From an uncultured Clostridia bacterium (lineage in GTDB: Bacteria; Bacillota; Clostridia; Christensenellales; UBA1242), in NCBI GenBank assembly GCA_947591785.1, contig CANQDK010000010.1:1-40697 (forward strand): a stretch of 40,697 nucleotides of DNA, read 5' to 3'. Below the pieces are notes generated by a model. It was not told the DNA's origin, ran no database searches, and saw only the letters and a list, made by a program, of their open reading frames with translations. Within the stretch, counting starts at the first letter, position 1; each line of letters begins with the position of its first letter. The position numbers and the translations under genes are program-made. Positions 7,249 through 16,071 of this stretch are shown here, in pieces.

Positions 7249-9066
7249 CTAATCCAAAACAGCTTTAATTCTTCTCACACCACTTGAAGAACTTTCCTCT
7301 TTAACAATTTTAAGATGATGAAGATCACGAGTGTTCTTTGCATGAGGCCCTCCGCAAATTTCTTTTGAAATATTTCCAATTGTGTAAACTTTCACAACAT
7401 CGCCATATTTATTTTCAAACACACCAACCGCTCCACTCTTCTTTGCATCTCCAATGCTCATTTCTTCATAAGAAACGTCAATTTCTTTTGAGATTACATC
7501 ATTAACAAAATTTTCAAGGGTTGAAAGTTCTTCTGGTGTCATTTTGTGATCAAGATTAAAATCAATGCGAAGTCTTTCAGGAGTTATGTTTGAGCCTTTT
7601 TGCATAACTTGTGAGCCAAACATCTTTCTAAGCCCAGCCATAATCAAATGTGTTGCAGTGTGCAATTTTGCACTTTCATAACTGCTGTCAGCAAGCCCAC
7701 CTTTAAATGTTCCAGCAGATGCAGTTCTGCTTTTTTCTTGATGCTCTTCAAAAGCAAGCTTAAACCCTGCTTCATCAACATCATAACCTCTTTCTTTTGC
7801 AAGTTCTTTTGTAAGTTCAAAAGGAAAACCAAAAGTGTCATAAAGACGAAAACATGCCTTGCCAGAGATAACATTATCAACAACTTGCCCCTGTTTTAGA
7901 GCAAATTCTTTATGTTTTTCAATACCGAAAATCACTTTATCAAATTCTTTATGTCCCTCTTCAAGAGCTTTTGAAAATTTTTCAACTTCTTTATCAAGTT
8001 CAGTCTTAATGAATTGACGATTTCTTGCAATGTCTGGATAATCAACCCCATGCTTATCAACAAAAATATCAATTATTTCACCGAAAAACTTAGTGTCTAA
8101 AGATATATTTCTTGCACAATTAACTGCACGACGAATTAATCTTCTCAAAATATAGCCTTGTCCAATATTTGATGGAACAACTCCCCTTGCATCACCAAGT
8201 ATAAACATTGCAGAACGCAAATGGTCAGTGATAATTCTATAAGCACGAGTTGTTTTTTCGTTTTCTGTATATTTTAATTTTGCTTTTGTGCCAATAAAAT
8301 CAATGACTTCTTTAAACACACCAGTGTCGTAAATACTTTCAACACCATTAAACACAACAAGAGCTCTTTCAAGTCCAAGTCCAGTGTCAATGTTTGGACG
8401 CGAAAGTGAAATTGCTTTTTCTCCCGCCTTCTCAACTTTGTATTGCATGAAAACATCATTCCAAATTTCCATATATTTTCCACAACTGCAAGAAGGAGAA
8501 CAGTTTGGGCCACATGCTTTTTTACCTGTGTCATAGAACATCTCAGTGTCAGGCCCACAAGGTCCAACTCCACCACCGAGAGCCCACCAATTGTCCTCTT
8601 TACCTTGGAAAAACACATTTTCAATTCCACAATTTTTCCAAGCTTTATATGTCAACTCATCTCTTGGAGCCGTTTCGTCACCAGCAAAGACAGTTGTTGC
8701 AAGACGTTCTTTTGGAATTCCAAGATATTCCTTGCTTGTCAAAAATTCAAAAGAAAGTTTTATCATTTCTTCCTTTGGACAGTCACCAAGAAACCAATTA
8801 CCAAGCATTTCAAAAGATGTCAAGTGACAAGAGTCACCAACCTCATCTATATCTCCCGTGCGGATACATCTTTGAATATTGTAAAGTTTGTTGCCAGCGG
8901 GATGTTTTTCACCAAGAAGATAAGGCACAATAGGATGCATACCAGCAGTCGTAAAAAGCACTGTTGGATCATTTTCTGGAATAATAGAAGCATTTTCAAT
9001 TCTTTTAAAGCCGTGTTTTTCAAAAAATTTAAACCATTTTTCTTTAATTTCATTATCAGTTATCAT
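7249..9066 (-). CDS. alaS: alanyl-tRNA synthetase, short form without C-Ala domain
   Basis: A 605-residue class II synthetase that charges tRNA-Ala with alanine. The catalytic part has TVLFTTAGMHP, RCIRTGDIDEVG, HLTSFEMLGNW and GLGLER. The editing domain has the zinc motif HTATH (about 469-473) and CGGPH (about 571-575). The protein ends just after the editing domain at RRIKAVLD. Typical bacterial AlaRS has about 870 residues, so the oligomerisation and tRNA-elbow-binding C-Ala (DHHA1) domain is missing. A normal stop follows, with no trace of the lost domain downstream. A Cys-rich insert, CGPNCSPSCSCG, lies near residue 185. I start at the ATG 9066-9064, with AGGAGA upstream. There is no T-box leader. 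Confidence 0.93.
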   Translation of the reverse strand: MITDNEIKEKWFKFFEKHGFKRIENASIIPENDPTVLFTTAGMHPIVPYLLGEKHPAGNKLYNIQRCIRTGDIDEVGDSCHLTSFEMLGNWFLGDCPKEEMIKLSFEFLTSKEYLGIPKERLATTVFAGDETAPRDELTYKAWKNCGIENVFFQGKEDNWWALGGGVGPCGPDTEMFYDTGKKACGPNCSPSCSCGKYMEIWNDVFMQYKVEKAGEKAISLSRPNIDTGLGLERALVVFNGVESIYDTGVFKEVIDFIGTKAKLKYTENEKTTRAYRIITDHLRSAMFILGDARGVVPSNIGQGYILRRLIRRAVNCARNISLDTKFFGEIIDIFVDKHGVDYPDIARNRQFIKTELDKEVEKFSKALEEGHKEFDKVIFGIEKHKEFALKQGQVVDNVISGKACFRLYDTFGFPFELTKELAKERGYDVDEAGFKLAFEEHQEKSRTASAGTFKGGLADSSYESAKLHTATHLIMAGLRKMFGSQVMQKGSNITPERLRIDFNLDHKMTPEELSTLENFVNDVISKEIDVSYEEMSIGDAKKSGAVGVFENKYGDVVKVYTIGNISKEICGGPHAKNTRDLHHLKIVKEESSSSGVRRIKAVLD

Positions 9067-9186
9067 ACAAAAATCTCCTAAAACGCATCTCACTTGACAT
9101 CAGCAATAGATTTTGATTTTGCCATTTTAAATAGCAAATTTATTTATTGCTAATTATCGAATAATCAAGACAAATTTTATTTAAAA

Positions 9187-9215
9187 ATTATAGCAATAAT
9201 TTAAATAAAAAACAA
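9187..9215 (-). promoter_or_regulatory. alaS promoter
   Basis: On the minus strand TTGTTT (9210-9215), 17 bases, TATAAT (9187-9192). It predicts a leader of about 115 bases. The leader contains a small TAGCAA/TTGCTA hairpin but no T-box sequence. Confidence 0.55.
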
Positions 9216-9230
9216 GTAAAACAACCGAAA

Positions 9231-9259
9231 AAAAAAGAGGATTTATTTTTTCCTCTTTT
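9231..9259 (-). terminator. terminator of the small membrane protein gene
   Basis: AAAAGAGGA (9233-9241) pairs with TCCTCTTTT (9251-9259). On the minus strand a run of T follows (9236 to 9228). The stem overlaps the stop codon at 9243. Confidence 0.8.
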
Positions 9260-9737
9260 CATCTTCAATTTCAAATTGAGAAATTATGTCAACAATTTTG
9301 TCACGCTTATGCTTTCTTTTAAGTTTTGCACGAAAATTTGGATATTTCTTCTGAAGATCATAGTTATCAATTGTTCCTGAAAGCGAATTAACAAAAACGC
9401 GATTCCTTTTTCTGTTGTCAACTTGTTTTGCGACAATATCAGTAGATTTTGAATTTTTAACAGCATAAGCACACTGCTTAATTCCCCTCTTTTTTTCTCT
9501 TTTAAGATAGATTGCAATAGCAATAAATCCAATCAAGAAGACTCCCAAGAAACCAACGTAATAAAGATTAAATCCAGAAATGACAATGCATAGTGCAACT
9601 ATAACACAAAAAACAAGAAACATAAACCATGTGTGATGCATTTCAGTTTTTGCTGAGTTAACCATATTTTTGCCTTCAAAGAACATCAAATGATATTCCC
9701 CTTCAACATTTTCAATGTTATTAATTTTATATGCCAA
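9243..9737 (-). CDS. small two-helix membrane protein, unknown
   Basis: A 164-residue protein. Two membrane segments lie at about residues 37-55 and 60-80, joined by a very short turn. A strongly basic tail follows (RKRNR, KLKRKHKRDK), predicted to be cytoplasmic. I do not recognise the family. The start codon is TTG (9737-9735), with GGAG 8 bases upstream; no ATG fits better. It has its own TTGACA/TAATAT promoter and a terminator, so it is a single-gene unit. Confidence 0.7.
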   Translation of the reverse strand: MAYKINNIENVEGEYHLMFFEGKNMVNSAKTEMHHTWFMFLVFCVIVALCIVISGFNLYYVGFLGVFLIGFIAIAIYLKREKKRGIKQCAYAVKNSKSTDIVAKQVDNRKRNRVFVNSLSGTIDNYDLQKKYPNFRAKLKRKHKRDKIVDIISQFEIEDEKRKK

Positions 9738-10070
9738 AATATTTCTCCAATAATTTTAATATTCAAATGATTTTTATAATCATATTATGATATTATCATA
9801 AAAAATAAATTTTGTCAAATAAAAGATAATTTTTCTTAATAATTTTACATATAAACATTCAAATTATTATCTAAATTAAATTTCTTTAAATTTTTTACAT
9901 ATAAACTTTACATATATGACTACATAAAATAACAATATCTTAAACAATTTAAAAATTTATTTCAAAAAAAATAATCTTAAAATTCCATAAATTTTATATA
10001 AAATAGAAAAAACGCAAAAAAAATACACAAAAATTAAAAATTTTATTGATTTTTAAATTTTTTATTATTT
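9738..10070. other. AT-rich intergenic region with promoter and short repeats
   Basis: It contains a minus-strand promoter, TTGACA (9813-9818), 17 bases, TAATAT (9790-9795), for the gene at 9737. The 14-base sequence TTTTACATATAAAC occurs twice (about 9843 and 9893), with a third partial copy just after. The rest is A/T runs. No terminator is clear for the U32 gene that ends at 10071. Confidence 0.6.
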
Positions 10071-11258
10071 TTATTTTCTCAAAATATCTCCAACTTTAAG
10101 TGGAAGTTTGCAAGGAATTTTTATTTTTTCTTGAACAACTTTTGCTGAGTCAACTTCCATACCCTGAGAATTTGTAATTTTTTCAATTGTGATTTTTTTA
10201 TTAAGAATTTTAATATTTGGACTTAAAACTTCCAAAACATCTCCAATTGAAAATTTATTTCTCATTTCAACTTCAACTTCTTTGCCATCGCAATCTTGTG
10301 TAACCAAAGCCATAAATTCGCTTTCCTGAACAGGACTTGAATTTTCCAAAAATTGTTTATCTTTTTCTTCATAATAAAAACCCGTTGTGTACATTCTATG
10401 GCTGGCTTTTTCAAGTTCTGCACAAAGTTCTTTTGAAGGTTTTTTAGGTAACATATCAATCGCTTGACGATAAGCATTCACAACTGTTGCAACATAGTAA
10501 GAACTCTTCATTCTTCCCTCAATCTTAACACTATCAACTCCAATATCTTTCAAATCTTGAAGATGTTCCAACATGTTAAGATCTTTTGAATTGAAGATGT
10601 ACGTTCCATTTTTATCTTCTTGCACTTCCAATTCATCATCACGACTAACTTCACGCACATAATATTTCCACCTGCACGCTTGCACACATTCTCCATGGTT
10701 TGAGTCACGCCCCGTAAGATAGTTTGAAAGAAGACATCTTCCAGAGTATGCCATACACATTGCACCATGAACGAACACTTCAATTTCAATATCTTTTGGA
10801 ACAGTTTTTCTGATTTCTGCAATTTCTTTGAGAGAGAGCTCTCTTGCCAAAATCAATCTTTTCGCACCAAGTTCTGCCATCAAATTTGCGGAATATGAAT
10901 TTATAATGTTAGCCTGTGTGCTTACATGAACAGGCAGTGAAGGAGCATTTTTCCTTACAAACATCAAAACTCCAATGTCAGCAACAATAACAGCATCAAC
11001 TTTGATTTTAACAAGAAAATCTAAATATTCTTTCATTCCATCAAAATCTTTATCTTTTGCAATTATATTGAGTGTGACATAAATTTTTTTATGATTTTCA
11101 TGTGCAAGTTTAACAGCACTCTCCATCTCCTTGTCAGTGAAATTTCCAGCAAAAGCACGAAGCCCAAAACGTCCCCCAGCCATATAAAAGGCATCAGCAC
11201 CAAAGTGTAATGCTGTTAAAAATTTTTCATAATTACCTGCAGGTGCAAGAAGTTCCAT
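10071..11258 (-). CDS. U32 family protein (tRNA/rRNA hydroxylation-type, annotated peptidase)
   Basis: A 395-residue protein. It opens MELLAPAGNYEKFLTALHFGADAFY, as U32 proteins do. The signature VHGAMCMAYSGRCLLSNYLTGRD followed by CVQACRW lies near 160-200; these cysteines resemble those proposed to bind an Fe-S cluster. U32 members were first called collagenase-like peptidases. Several (RlhA, TrhP) are needed for 5-hydroxylation of cytidine or uridine in rRNA or tRNA with prephenate; which target this one has cannot be told. The real start is the ATG at 11258-11256, because GGAGG lies 7-11 bases upstream and the longer TTG frame contains it. Confidence 0.88.
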   Translation of the reverse strand: MELLAPAGNYEKFLTALHFGADAFYMAGGRFGLRAFAGNFTDKEMESAVKLAHENHKKIYVTLNIIAKDKDFDGMKEYLDFLVKIKVDAVIVADIGVLMFVRKNAPSLPVHVSTQANIINSYSANLMAELGAKRLILARELSLKEIAEIRKTVPKDIEIEVFVHGAMCMAYSGRCLLSNYLTGRDSNHGECVQACRWKYYVREVSRDDELEVQEDKNGTYIFNSKDLNMLEHLQDLKDIGVDSVKIEGRMKSSYYVATVVNAYRQAIDMLPKKPSKELCAELEKASHRMYTTGFYYEEKDKQFLENSSPVQESEFMALVTQDCDGKEVEVEMRNKFSIGDVLEVLSPNIKILNKKITIEKITNSQGMEVDSAKVVQEKIKIPCKLPLKVGDILRK

Positions 11259-11494
11259 TTTTCTTTCCTCCAATTTTTTATTTGCTATAACTTTTCTTTT
11301 TTTTGTTATTTATAATTTATCTTTTTATTTTAATTTATTTTTTTTAATTGCAAAATCTCAAATTAAATTTGTTATTTTTATCTAAAATTTTTTATAAATT
11401 TATAATTTTTTATAAAAATCGTCATTTTTTAATAAAAAACATCAAAAAAAATAAATTTTTTATAATTTTTTGTAATTTTTTTATTATTTTATTT

Positions 11495-12235
11495 TTAATC
11501 AACTGGTTTTAAACAGCAATTTTTAATAATTTCAAAATTGTCATCTTGTTGTTGTTTTCTTTTAATAATTATCCAGTTTGTGAAACCGAAAATATTCATA
11601 ATTGCTTGAATCATGTAAGTGATAACTGTTGTAATGAATGAAAAGTCAGTTGTGGCTACACAAGCCCAGAGAACAATTCCAATCAAATTTGCAAAGATAT
11701 AGCAAAGAAAATTAAATTCGCTTCGGCGGACTTGCATGTATCTCGCAAGAAAACATATTGATGTAGAAATGGTTGAAACGAGAAGAAAGGCTGTGCCAAA
11801 AGCTTTCAAAAGAAAGTAAACACCAAAACTTAAAACTGCAATTCCACAACACGCAAGCACCCATTCTTTTAAAGAAATTTTTTTGTTTATATGCACCACT
11901 GTTGAACTTTTATGTAAATTTTTGAGCCATGTAAAGAGACACAAAATGTATGTTGGAATTGCAAAAAGCATTGACATAATCACCTCTCCATAAAGGTGCT
12001 GAAAAATGCACATAACAATATAGAGAGAACTTGCCAACACTCCCACAATGTTTCCCCAAAACCAACCCTTTCCAAGAGCAAAGATTGTTATAAGATTGAG
12101 TATTGAAAAAAATACAGAAATCACTCCACTATGAAAGATTATGCCCATCACAAGCACAACTATTATTGAGACAAACAGATACAAAATCTCCCACCATTTG
12201 ACACACTTAACAATTTCTGTAATTTTTTTTATCAT
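11495..12235 (-). CDS. pnuC: nicotinamide riboside transporter PnuC
   Basis: A 246-residue protein with about seven to eight membrane segments. The late motif RRSEFNFLCYIFANLIGIVLW and the Trp-rich cytoplasmic turn LGKGWFWGN are typical of PnuC. PnuC carries nicotinamide riboside down its gradient for NAD salvage; the kinase that traps it (NadR or similar) is not in this window. The start has GAGGG upstream. It lies 62 bases after tsaD on the same strand. Between it and the U32 gene there are 236 bases of nearly pure A/T with no clear signal. Confidence 0.88.
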   Translation of the reverse strand: MIKKITEIVKCVKWWEILYLFVSIIVVLVMGIIFHSGVISVFFSILNLITIFALGKGWFWGNIVGVLASSLYIVMCIFQHLYGEVIMSMLFAIPTYILCLFTWLKNLHKSSTVVHINKKISLKEWVLACCGIAVLSFGVYFLLKAFGTAFLLVSTISTSICFLARYMQVRRSEFNFLCYIFANLIGIVLWACVATTDFSFITTVITYMIQAIMNIFGFTNWIIIKRKQQQDDNFEIIKNCCLKPVD

Positions 12236-12297
12236 AATCCCTCTTTTGTTAAGAAAATTTCGATTTGTTTTTAAAATGCAATTTAAAAATAAAATTG

Positions 12298-13362
12298 TTA
12301 TCCATCAATTCTCACTGTCGGAACTGCTGTCAAAGTTAAATCAGCAAGCCCTCTACCAGCACGGATATAATAAAATGCAATTGAGCCAATCATTGCACCA
12401 TTATCAGTGCAAAATTTTAACTCAGGTGCGTAAAATTTAACACCAAACTTCTTACACAATTTTTCCAGTTTTTCACGTAAACAACTGTTTGCCCCAACTC
12501 CACCTGCAACAACAAGATTTTTAAATCCTGTTTTTCTAATTGCAGAAACAGCTTTATCGACAAGTTCATCTGTTGCAAGTTCTTGAAAACTGCATGCAAC
12601 ATCTTCAATTGAAAATTTTTCTCCCCTCTGCTCTTTTGTGTGAACATAATTGACAACCGCAGTTTTCAGTCCGCTAAAAGAAAAATTTAATGTTCCGCTT
12701 AATGGAGTGTGATAATTAAACTTAATGTTGTTTTTCCCATTCTTAGCCAATCTGTCAATATTAGGCCCTCCTGGATAAGGAAGTCCAAGAACACGAGCAA
12801 CTTTATCAAAACATTCACCAACAGAATCGTCAACAGTCGAACCAAGAACTTTAAATTCACAATAATCTTCAACTTGCACAATAGCAGTATGCCCACCACT
12901 AACCATCAAACACAAAAAAGGTGGTTTCAAATCAAGATGAGAAATATAGTTTGCACCGATATGTCCATGCACATGGCTCACTGCAATAAGTGGAATTTTA
13001 AGAGCATAAGCAAGTGTTTTTGCAAAATTTACTCCAACCAAAAGGGCCCCAACAAGCCCTGCACCATACGTCACAGCAACAGCATCAATATCCTGAAGAG
13101 TTTTTCCAGAAACAAGCAATGCTTCATTCAACACGCCAGAAATATTTTTTATGTGATTTCTTGAAGCAATCTCTGGAACAACCCCTCCAAACAATTTATG
13201 AATATCAATTTGAGAAGAAACAATGTTTGCAAGCACTTCACGGCCATTTTTTACAATAGCAATTGCGGTTTCATCACAAGATGACTCAACAGAAAGAATA
13301 AGAACATCTTTTTTAGTCCTTAATTTCTCAAATTTTTGTTTCATCTCCTCAAAATATTTCAT
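12298..13362 (-). CDS. tsaD: tRNA N6-adenosine threonylcarbamoyltransferase TsaD
   Basis: A 354-residue Kae1/TsaD protein. It transfers threonylcarbamoyl to A37 of tRNAs that read ANN codons, with TsaB/TsaE. The ASKHA fold motifs are clear: ILSVESSCDETA, the metal pair HVHGHIGA (about 128-135), MVSGGHT, GPNIDRLAK, GGVGANSCLR and CTDNGAMI. Length is normal apart from about 15 extra N-terminal residues. The first ATG has no strong ribosome site; the second ATG (residue 7) has GAGGAG too close, so the exact start is uncertain. It lies 93 bases after prfB. Confidence 0.95.
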   Translation of the reverse strand: MKYFEEMKQKFEKLRTKKDVLILSVESSCDETAIAIVKNGREVLANIVSSQIDIHKLFGGVVPEIASRNHIKNISGVLNEALLVSGKTLQDIDAVAVTYGAGLVGALLVGVNFAKTLAYALKIPLIAVSHVHGHIGANYISHLDLKPPFLCLMVSGGHTAIVQVEDYCEFKVLGSTVDDSVGECFDKVARVLGLPYPGGPNIDRLAKNGKNNIKFNYHTPLSGTLNFSFSGLKTAVVNYVHTKEQRGEKFSIEDVACSFQELATDELVDKAVSAIRKTGFKNLVVAGGVGANSCLREKLEKLCKKFGVKFYAPELKFCTDNGAMIGSIAFYYIRAGRGLADLTLTAVPTVRIDG

Positions 13363-13455
13363 TTTTTCTGTCTTTTATGCCTTTTAATAACAAAATCTTA
13401 ATTTAAAAACATCAAAATTAAAAAATTTCCGCCAGATTTATATTAAAACAACTTT

Positions 13456-14557
13456 TTAAATTTTTGTTCTTTTTAGATATTCGTTTATAAATCCTTGAAT
13501 ATCACCATTCATAACTGCTTGAATATCGCTTGTTTCATAATTTGTGCGATGATCTTTAACAAGAGTGTATGGGCAGAAAACATAAGAACGAATTTGGCTT
13601 CCCCATTCGATTTTTTTGATATCACCACGAATTGATGCCAACTTTTCTAATTCCTCAGATTCCTGTTTTTCAACAAGTTTTGAATACAACATCTTCATTG
13701 CAGTTTCTCTGTTTTGCACCTGCGAACGTTCTGTCTGACAAGCAACAATAATTCCAGATGGTATGTGTGTGATACGAATTGCACTCTCAGTTTTATTTAC
13801 GTGTTGTCCACCTGCACCAGAACTTCTAAAAGTGTCAACCTTTAAATCCTCAGGACGAATCACAATATCTGGAGCTTCTTCAATTTCTGGCATAACTTCC
13901 ACACTTGCAAAACTTGTATGGCGTCTTGCATTTGCATCAAACGGAGAAATTCTCACAAGACGATGAACTCCTTTTTCTGCTTTAAGATAGCCATAAGCAT
14001 ATTCCCCTGAAACAAGGAAAGAAATGGATTTTATTCCTGCTTCTTCCCCCTCAAGAACATCTAAAACCTTCACTTTAAAGTTGTTTTTTTCAGCATACAT
14101 TGAATACATTCTAAACAACATATCTGTCCAATCTTGTGCTTCTGTTCCACCAGCACCAGCATGAAGAGTTAGTATTGCATTATAGTTGTCGTATTTCCCA
14201 GAAAGCAAAGTTTCAAGTTTGGCAGATTCAATTTCCTTTTCAAGATTAAGAAGAGTTGCACAAAGTTCATCAAAAATGCTTTGGTCGTCCATTTCTGTGA
14301 GAAGTTCCACACTTGCATCACAGTTGTCAATTTGAGCCTGCAATTTGGCAATTTTTTCAAGCTTATATTCACAAAGTTTAAGTTCTCTTCCAACCTTTGA
14401 AACTTTCTTCGCATCATTAAAAAAGCCTTCAGAAAGTTGTTCAGTTTTAAGTTCGTTTAATCTTTTTTCTTGTCCAACTGGGTCAAAGACACTCCTTAAT
14501 AAAAGAGAAATCCTCTTTTAAATTTGCAAGTTTTTCTTTTTGTATATCAATAATCAT
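13456..14557 (-). CDS. prfB: peptide chain release factor 2 with programmed +1 frameshift
   Basis: RF2 ends translation at UGA and UAA. The first frame starts at ATG 14557-14555 (GGGAG upstream), runs 24 codons and meets TGA at 14485-14483. The site reads AAGGAG TGT CTT TGA C: an internal Shine-Dalgarno 3 bases before the slippery CTT, the classic RF2 autoregulatory signal. After the +1 shift the frame continues DPVGQEKRL to 13456. The RF2 anticodon-mimic SPF lies in RISPFDANARRHTS, and the peptidyl-release GGQ in SGAGGQHVNKTES. UGA is therefore a normal stop in this organism. A good promoter lies upstream (14596-14624). Confidence 0.96.
14483..14497 (-). promoter_or_regulatory. RF2 programmed frameshift site
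   Basis: The minus strand reads AAGGAGTGTCTTTGA. The internal ribosome site AGGAG (14496-14492) is 3 bases from the slippery codon CTT (14488-14486), which is followed by TGA (14485-14483). Low RF2 slows the stop at UGA and favours the +1 shift, so RF2 controls its own level. Confidence 0.95.
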
Positions 14558-14595
14558 AAATACTCCCTTATAATTTTAATTACATAAACTTATAG

Positions 14596-14624
14596 AGTAT
14601 AACACAAAACAAACATTTTGTAAA
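14596..14624 (-). promoter_or_regulatory. prfB promoter
   Basis: On the minus strand TTTACA (14619-14624), 17 bases, TATACT (14596-14601), with an extended TG. It predicts a leader of about 30 bases. Confidence 0.6.
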
Positions 14625-14775
14625 GAAAAAGGAAGAAAACATACAAAATCGTTTTATTAAACAAGAAAATACATTTTTTTCAATATTTTTATTACTAATT
14701 TTTGTAAATTAATTTTTGGCAAAAAATATTAGCCTATTTTCCTCAAATAATACTTAATACAAAAATTTGACTTTT

Positions 14776-16071
14776 CTAGTCCTCAATCTTAACAATGTTT
14801 TCTTCAAGATGAGCTTTTCTAAATTCTTCATCTTGTTTTATTAGAGTTTTCTCAAGCCAAATCAAACTCAATCCATACATAATATAAAGCAATACAACAA
14901 TACCAAGAGCCACTTTCAAGAATATTGTTCCGCCACCAATTAAACCATCAAACAAGCCAGCAAAGATAAGCAACAATGAACCAAGGATTCTTCCTAGTCC
15001 AAGCGAAAATTCAGAAAGAGCATTGCTTTCCAAGATATGCGAATGTAAAGACAAAAATCTGACAACTCCTGCCCTTCTACTGTCAGACACAGACATTAGA
15101 ATAACATTTAATGTTGCATAAACACCATAAAATAGAACAATAGTCACACTGTTTGTTGCCGATAGAATTGCAACAACTGTGCAAGCAACAAGCGAAATTA
15201 CTGGTGCAATAAATATGACCGAACGCTTCTTTCGATAGAACTTTAGATATAAAAACATTGTCAACAACGAGCATGCAGTGAATATTGATTGAAACATACC
15301 CAAACTTGTGTTTGTATTGAAGGTTGAAATGACTAAAATAGTGATTAAAGTTGTGAAACAGTCATAAGAAGCACCACGGAAGAAATTTTGCAAATAGACA
15401 AGCCACAATGCCTTATTCTGCTTACGGTTCTGCCACATATATTTTGTAAATTTTGGAATATCAAAACTTTGTTGAAATTTCTTTTTTGGCCTAATAAGAA
15501 ACGAAAAAACTATAAGTAAGAAAGTTACACCAAACATAATGTAAGTGACAATTGAAAAGTCAATATCTGCGAAAAGTCCAAGTAAAATTGGAAAAATGAC
15601 ATAAACCGCCTGAAACATTATTTTCTTTACGGCAAAAAATTTAACCTGGTGTTTACTTGAAATTGTTTCAGTTGCAAGCCCATTATAGCCAGCGGAGAAA
15701 AGTCCAAACCCCATTCCATAGACAACTGCAATAAGAGGAACAAAAGTCATTAAATTGTTTTGCAGAAAATAAACAAGAATAACAACCACAGCCAACAAAA
15801 TTGAACCAATTGAAACAAAAATACTTTTATTAATTTTCTTTAATGCATAGCCGGTGAAAGCATAACTTCCAGACAGAACCAAGTATTCAATCGCATAAAA
15901 AAGTCCAATACTGACAATTTGAGAAGAAATTCCATCACCACTTCCAGATTTAAGTATTTTTGAAATAAAGAATAAGTCAATAAAAATACACACAACTGCT
16001 TGTAAGCAATCACAGGCAATGATGGATATTCCACTCAAGTCAAAAACAGAATTTCTAGTTTTCTTTATCAT
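14776..16071 (-). CDS. MFS-like membrane transporter
   Basis: A 431-residue protein with about 12 membrane helices in two halves, joined by a basic loop near RPKKKFQQSFDIPKFTKYMWQNRKQNK. This is the build of a major facilitator permease. I see no motif that tells the substrate. The start ATG at 16071 lies inside the end of the Ca2+-ATPase gene (17-base overlap), with GAGGAAAG upstream, so the two are translationally coupled and may share a role such as ion homeostasis or stress. No terminator is clear before prfB. Confidence 0.75.
   Translation of the reverse strand: MIKKTRNSVFDLSGISIIACDCLQAVVCIFIDLFFISKILKSGSGDGISSQIVSIGLFYAIEYLVLSGSYAFTGYALKKINKSIFVSIGSILLAVVVILVYFLQNNLMTFVPLIAVVYGMGFGLFSAGYNGLATETISSKHQVKFFAVKKIMFQAVYVIFPILLGLFADIDFSIVTYIMFGVTFLLIVFSFLIRPKKKFQQSFDIPKFTKYMWQNRKQNKALWLVYLQNFFRGASYDCFTTLITILVISTFNTNTSLGMFQSIFTACSLLTMFLYLKFYRKKRSVIFIAPVISLVACTVVAILSATNSVTIVLFYGVYATLNVILMSVSDSRRAGVVRFLSLHSHILESNALSEFSLGLGRILGSLLLIFAGLFDGLIGGGTIFLKVALGIVVLLYIMYGLSLIWLEKTLIKQDEEFRKAHLEENIVKIED

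Noticed and set aside
8274..9081. Long open frames on both strands within alaS
   Set aside because: They are shadows of the alaS frame, low in protein-like features and without ribosome sites.
9067..9186. Possible T-box leader before alaS
   Set aside because: The predicted leader is only about 115 bases and lacks the T-box core (AGGGTGGNACCGCG) and a stem I specifier; only a small A/T hairpin is present.
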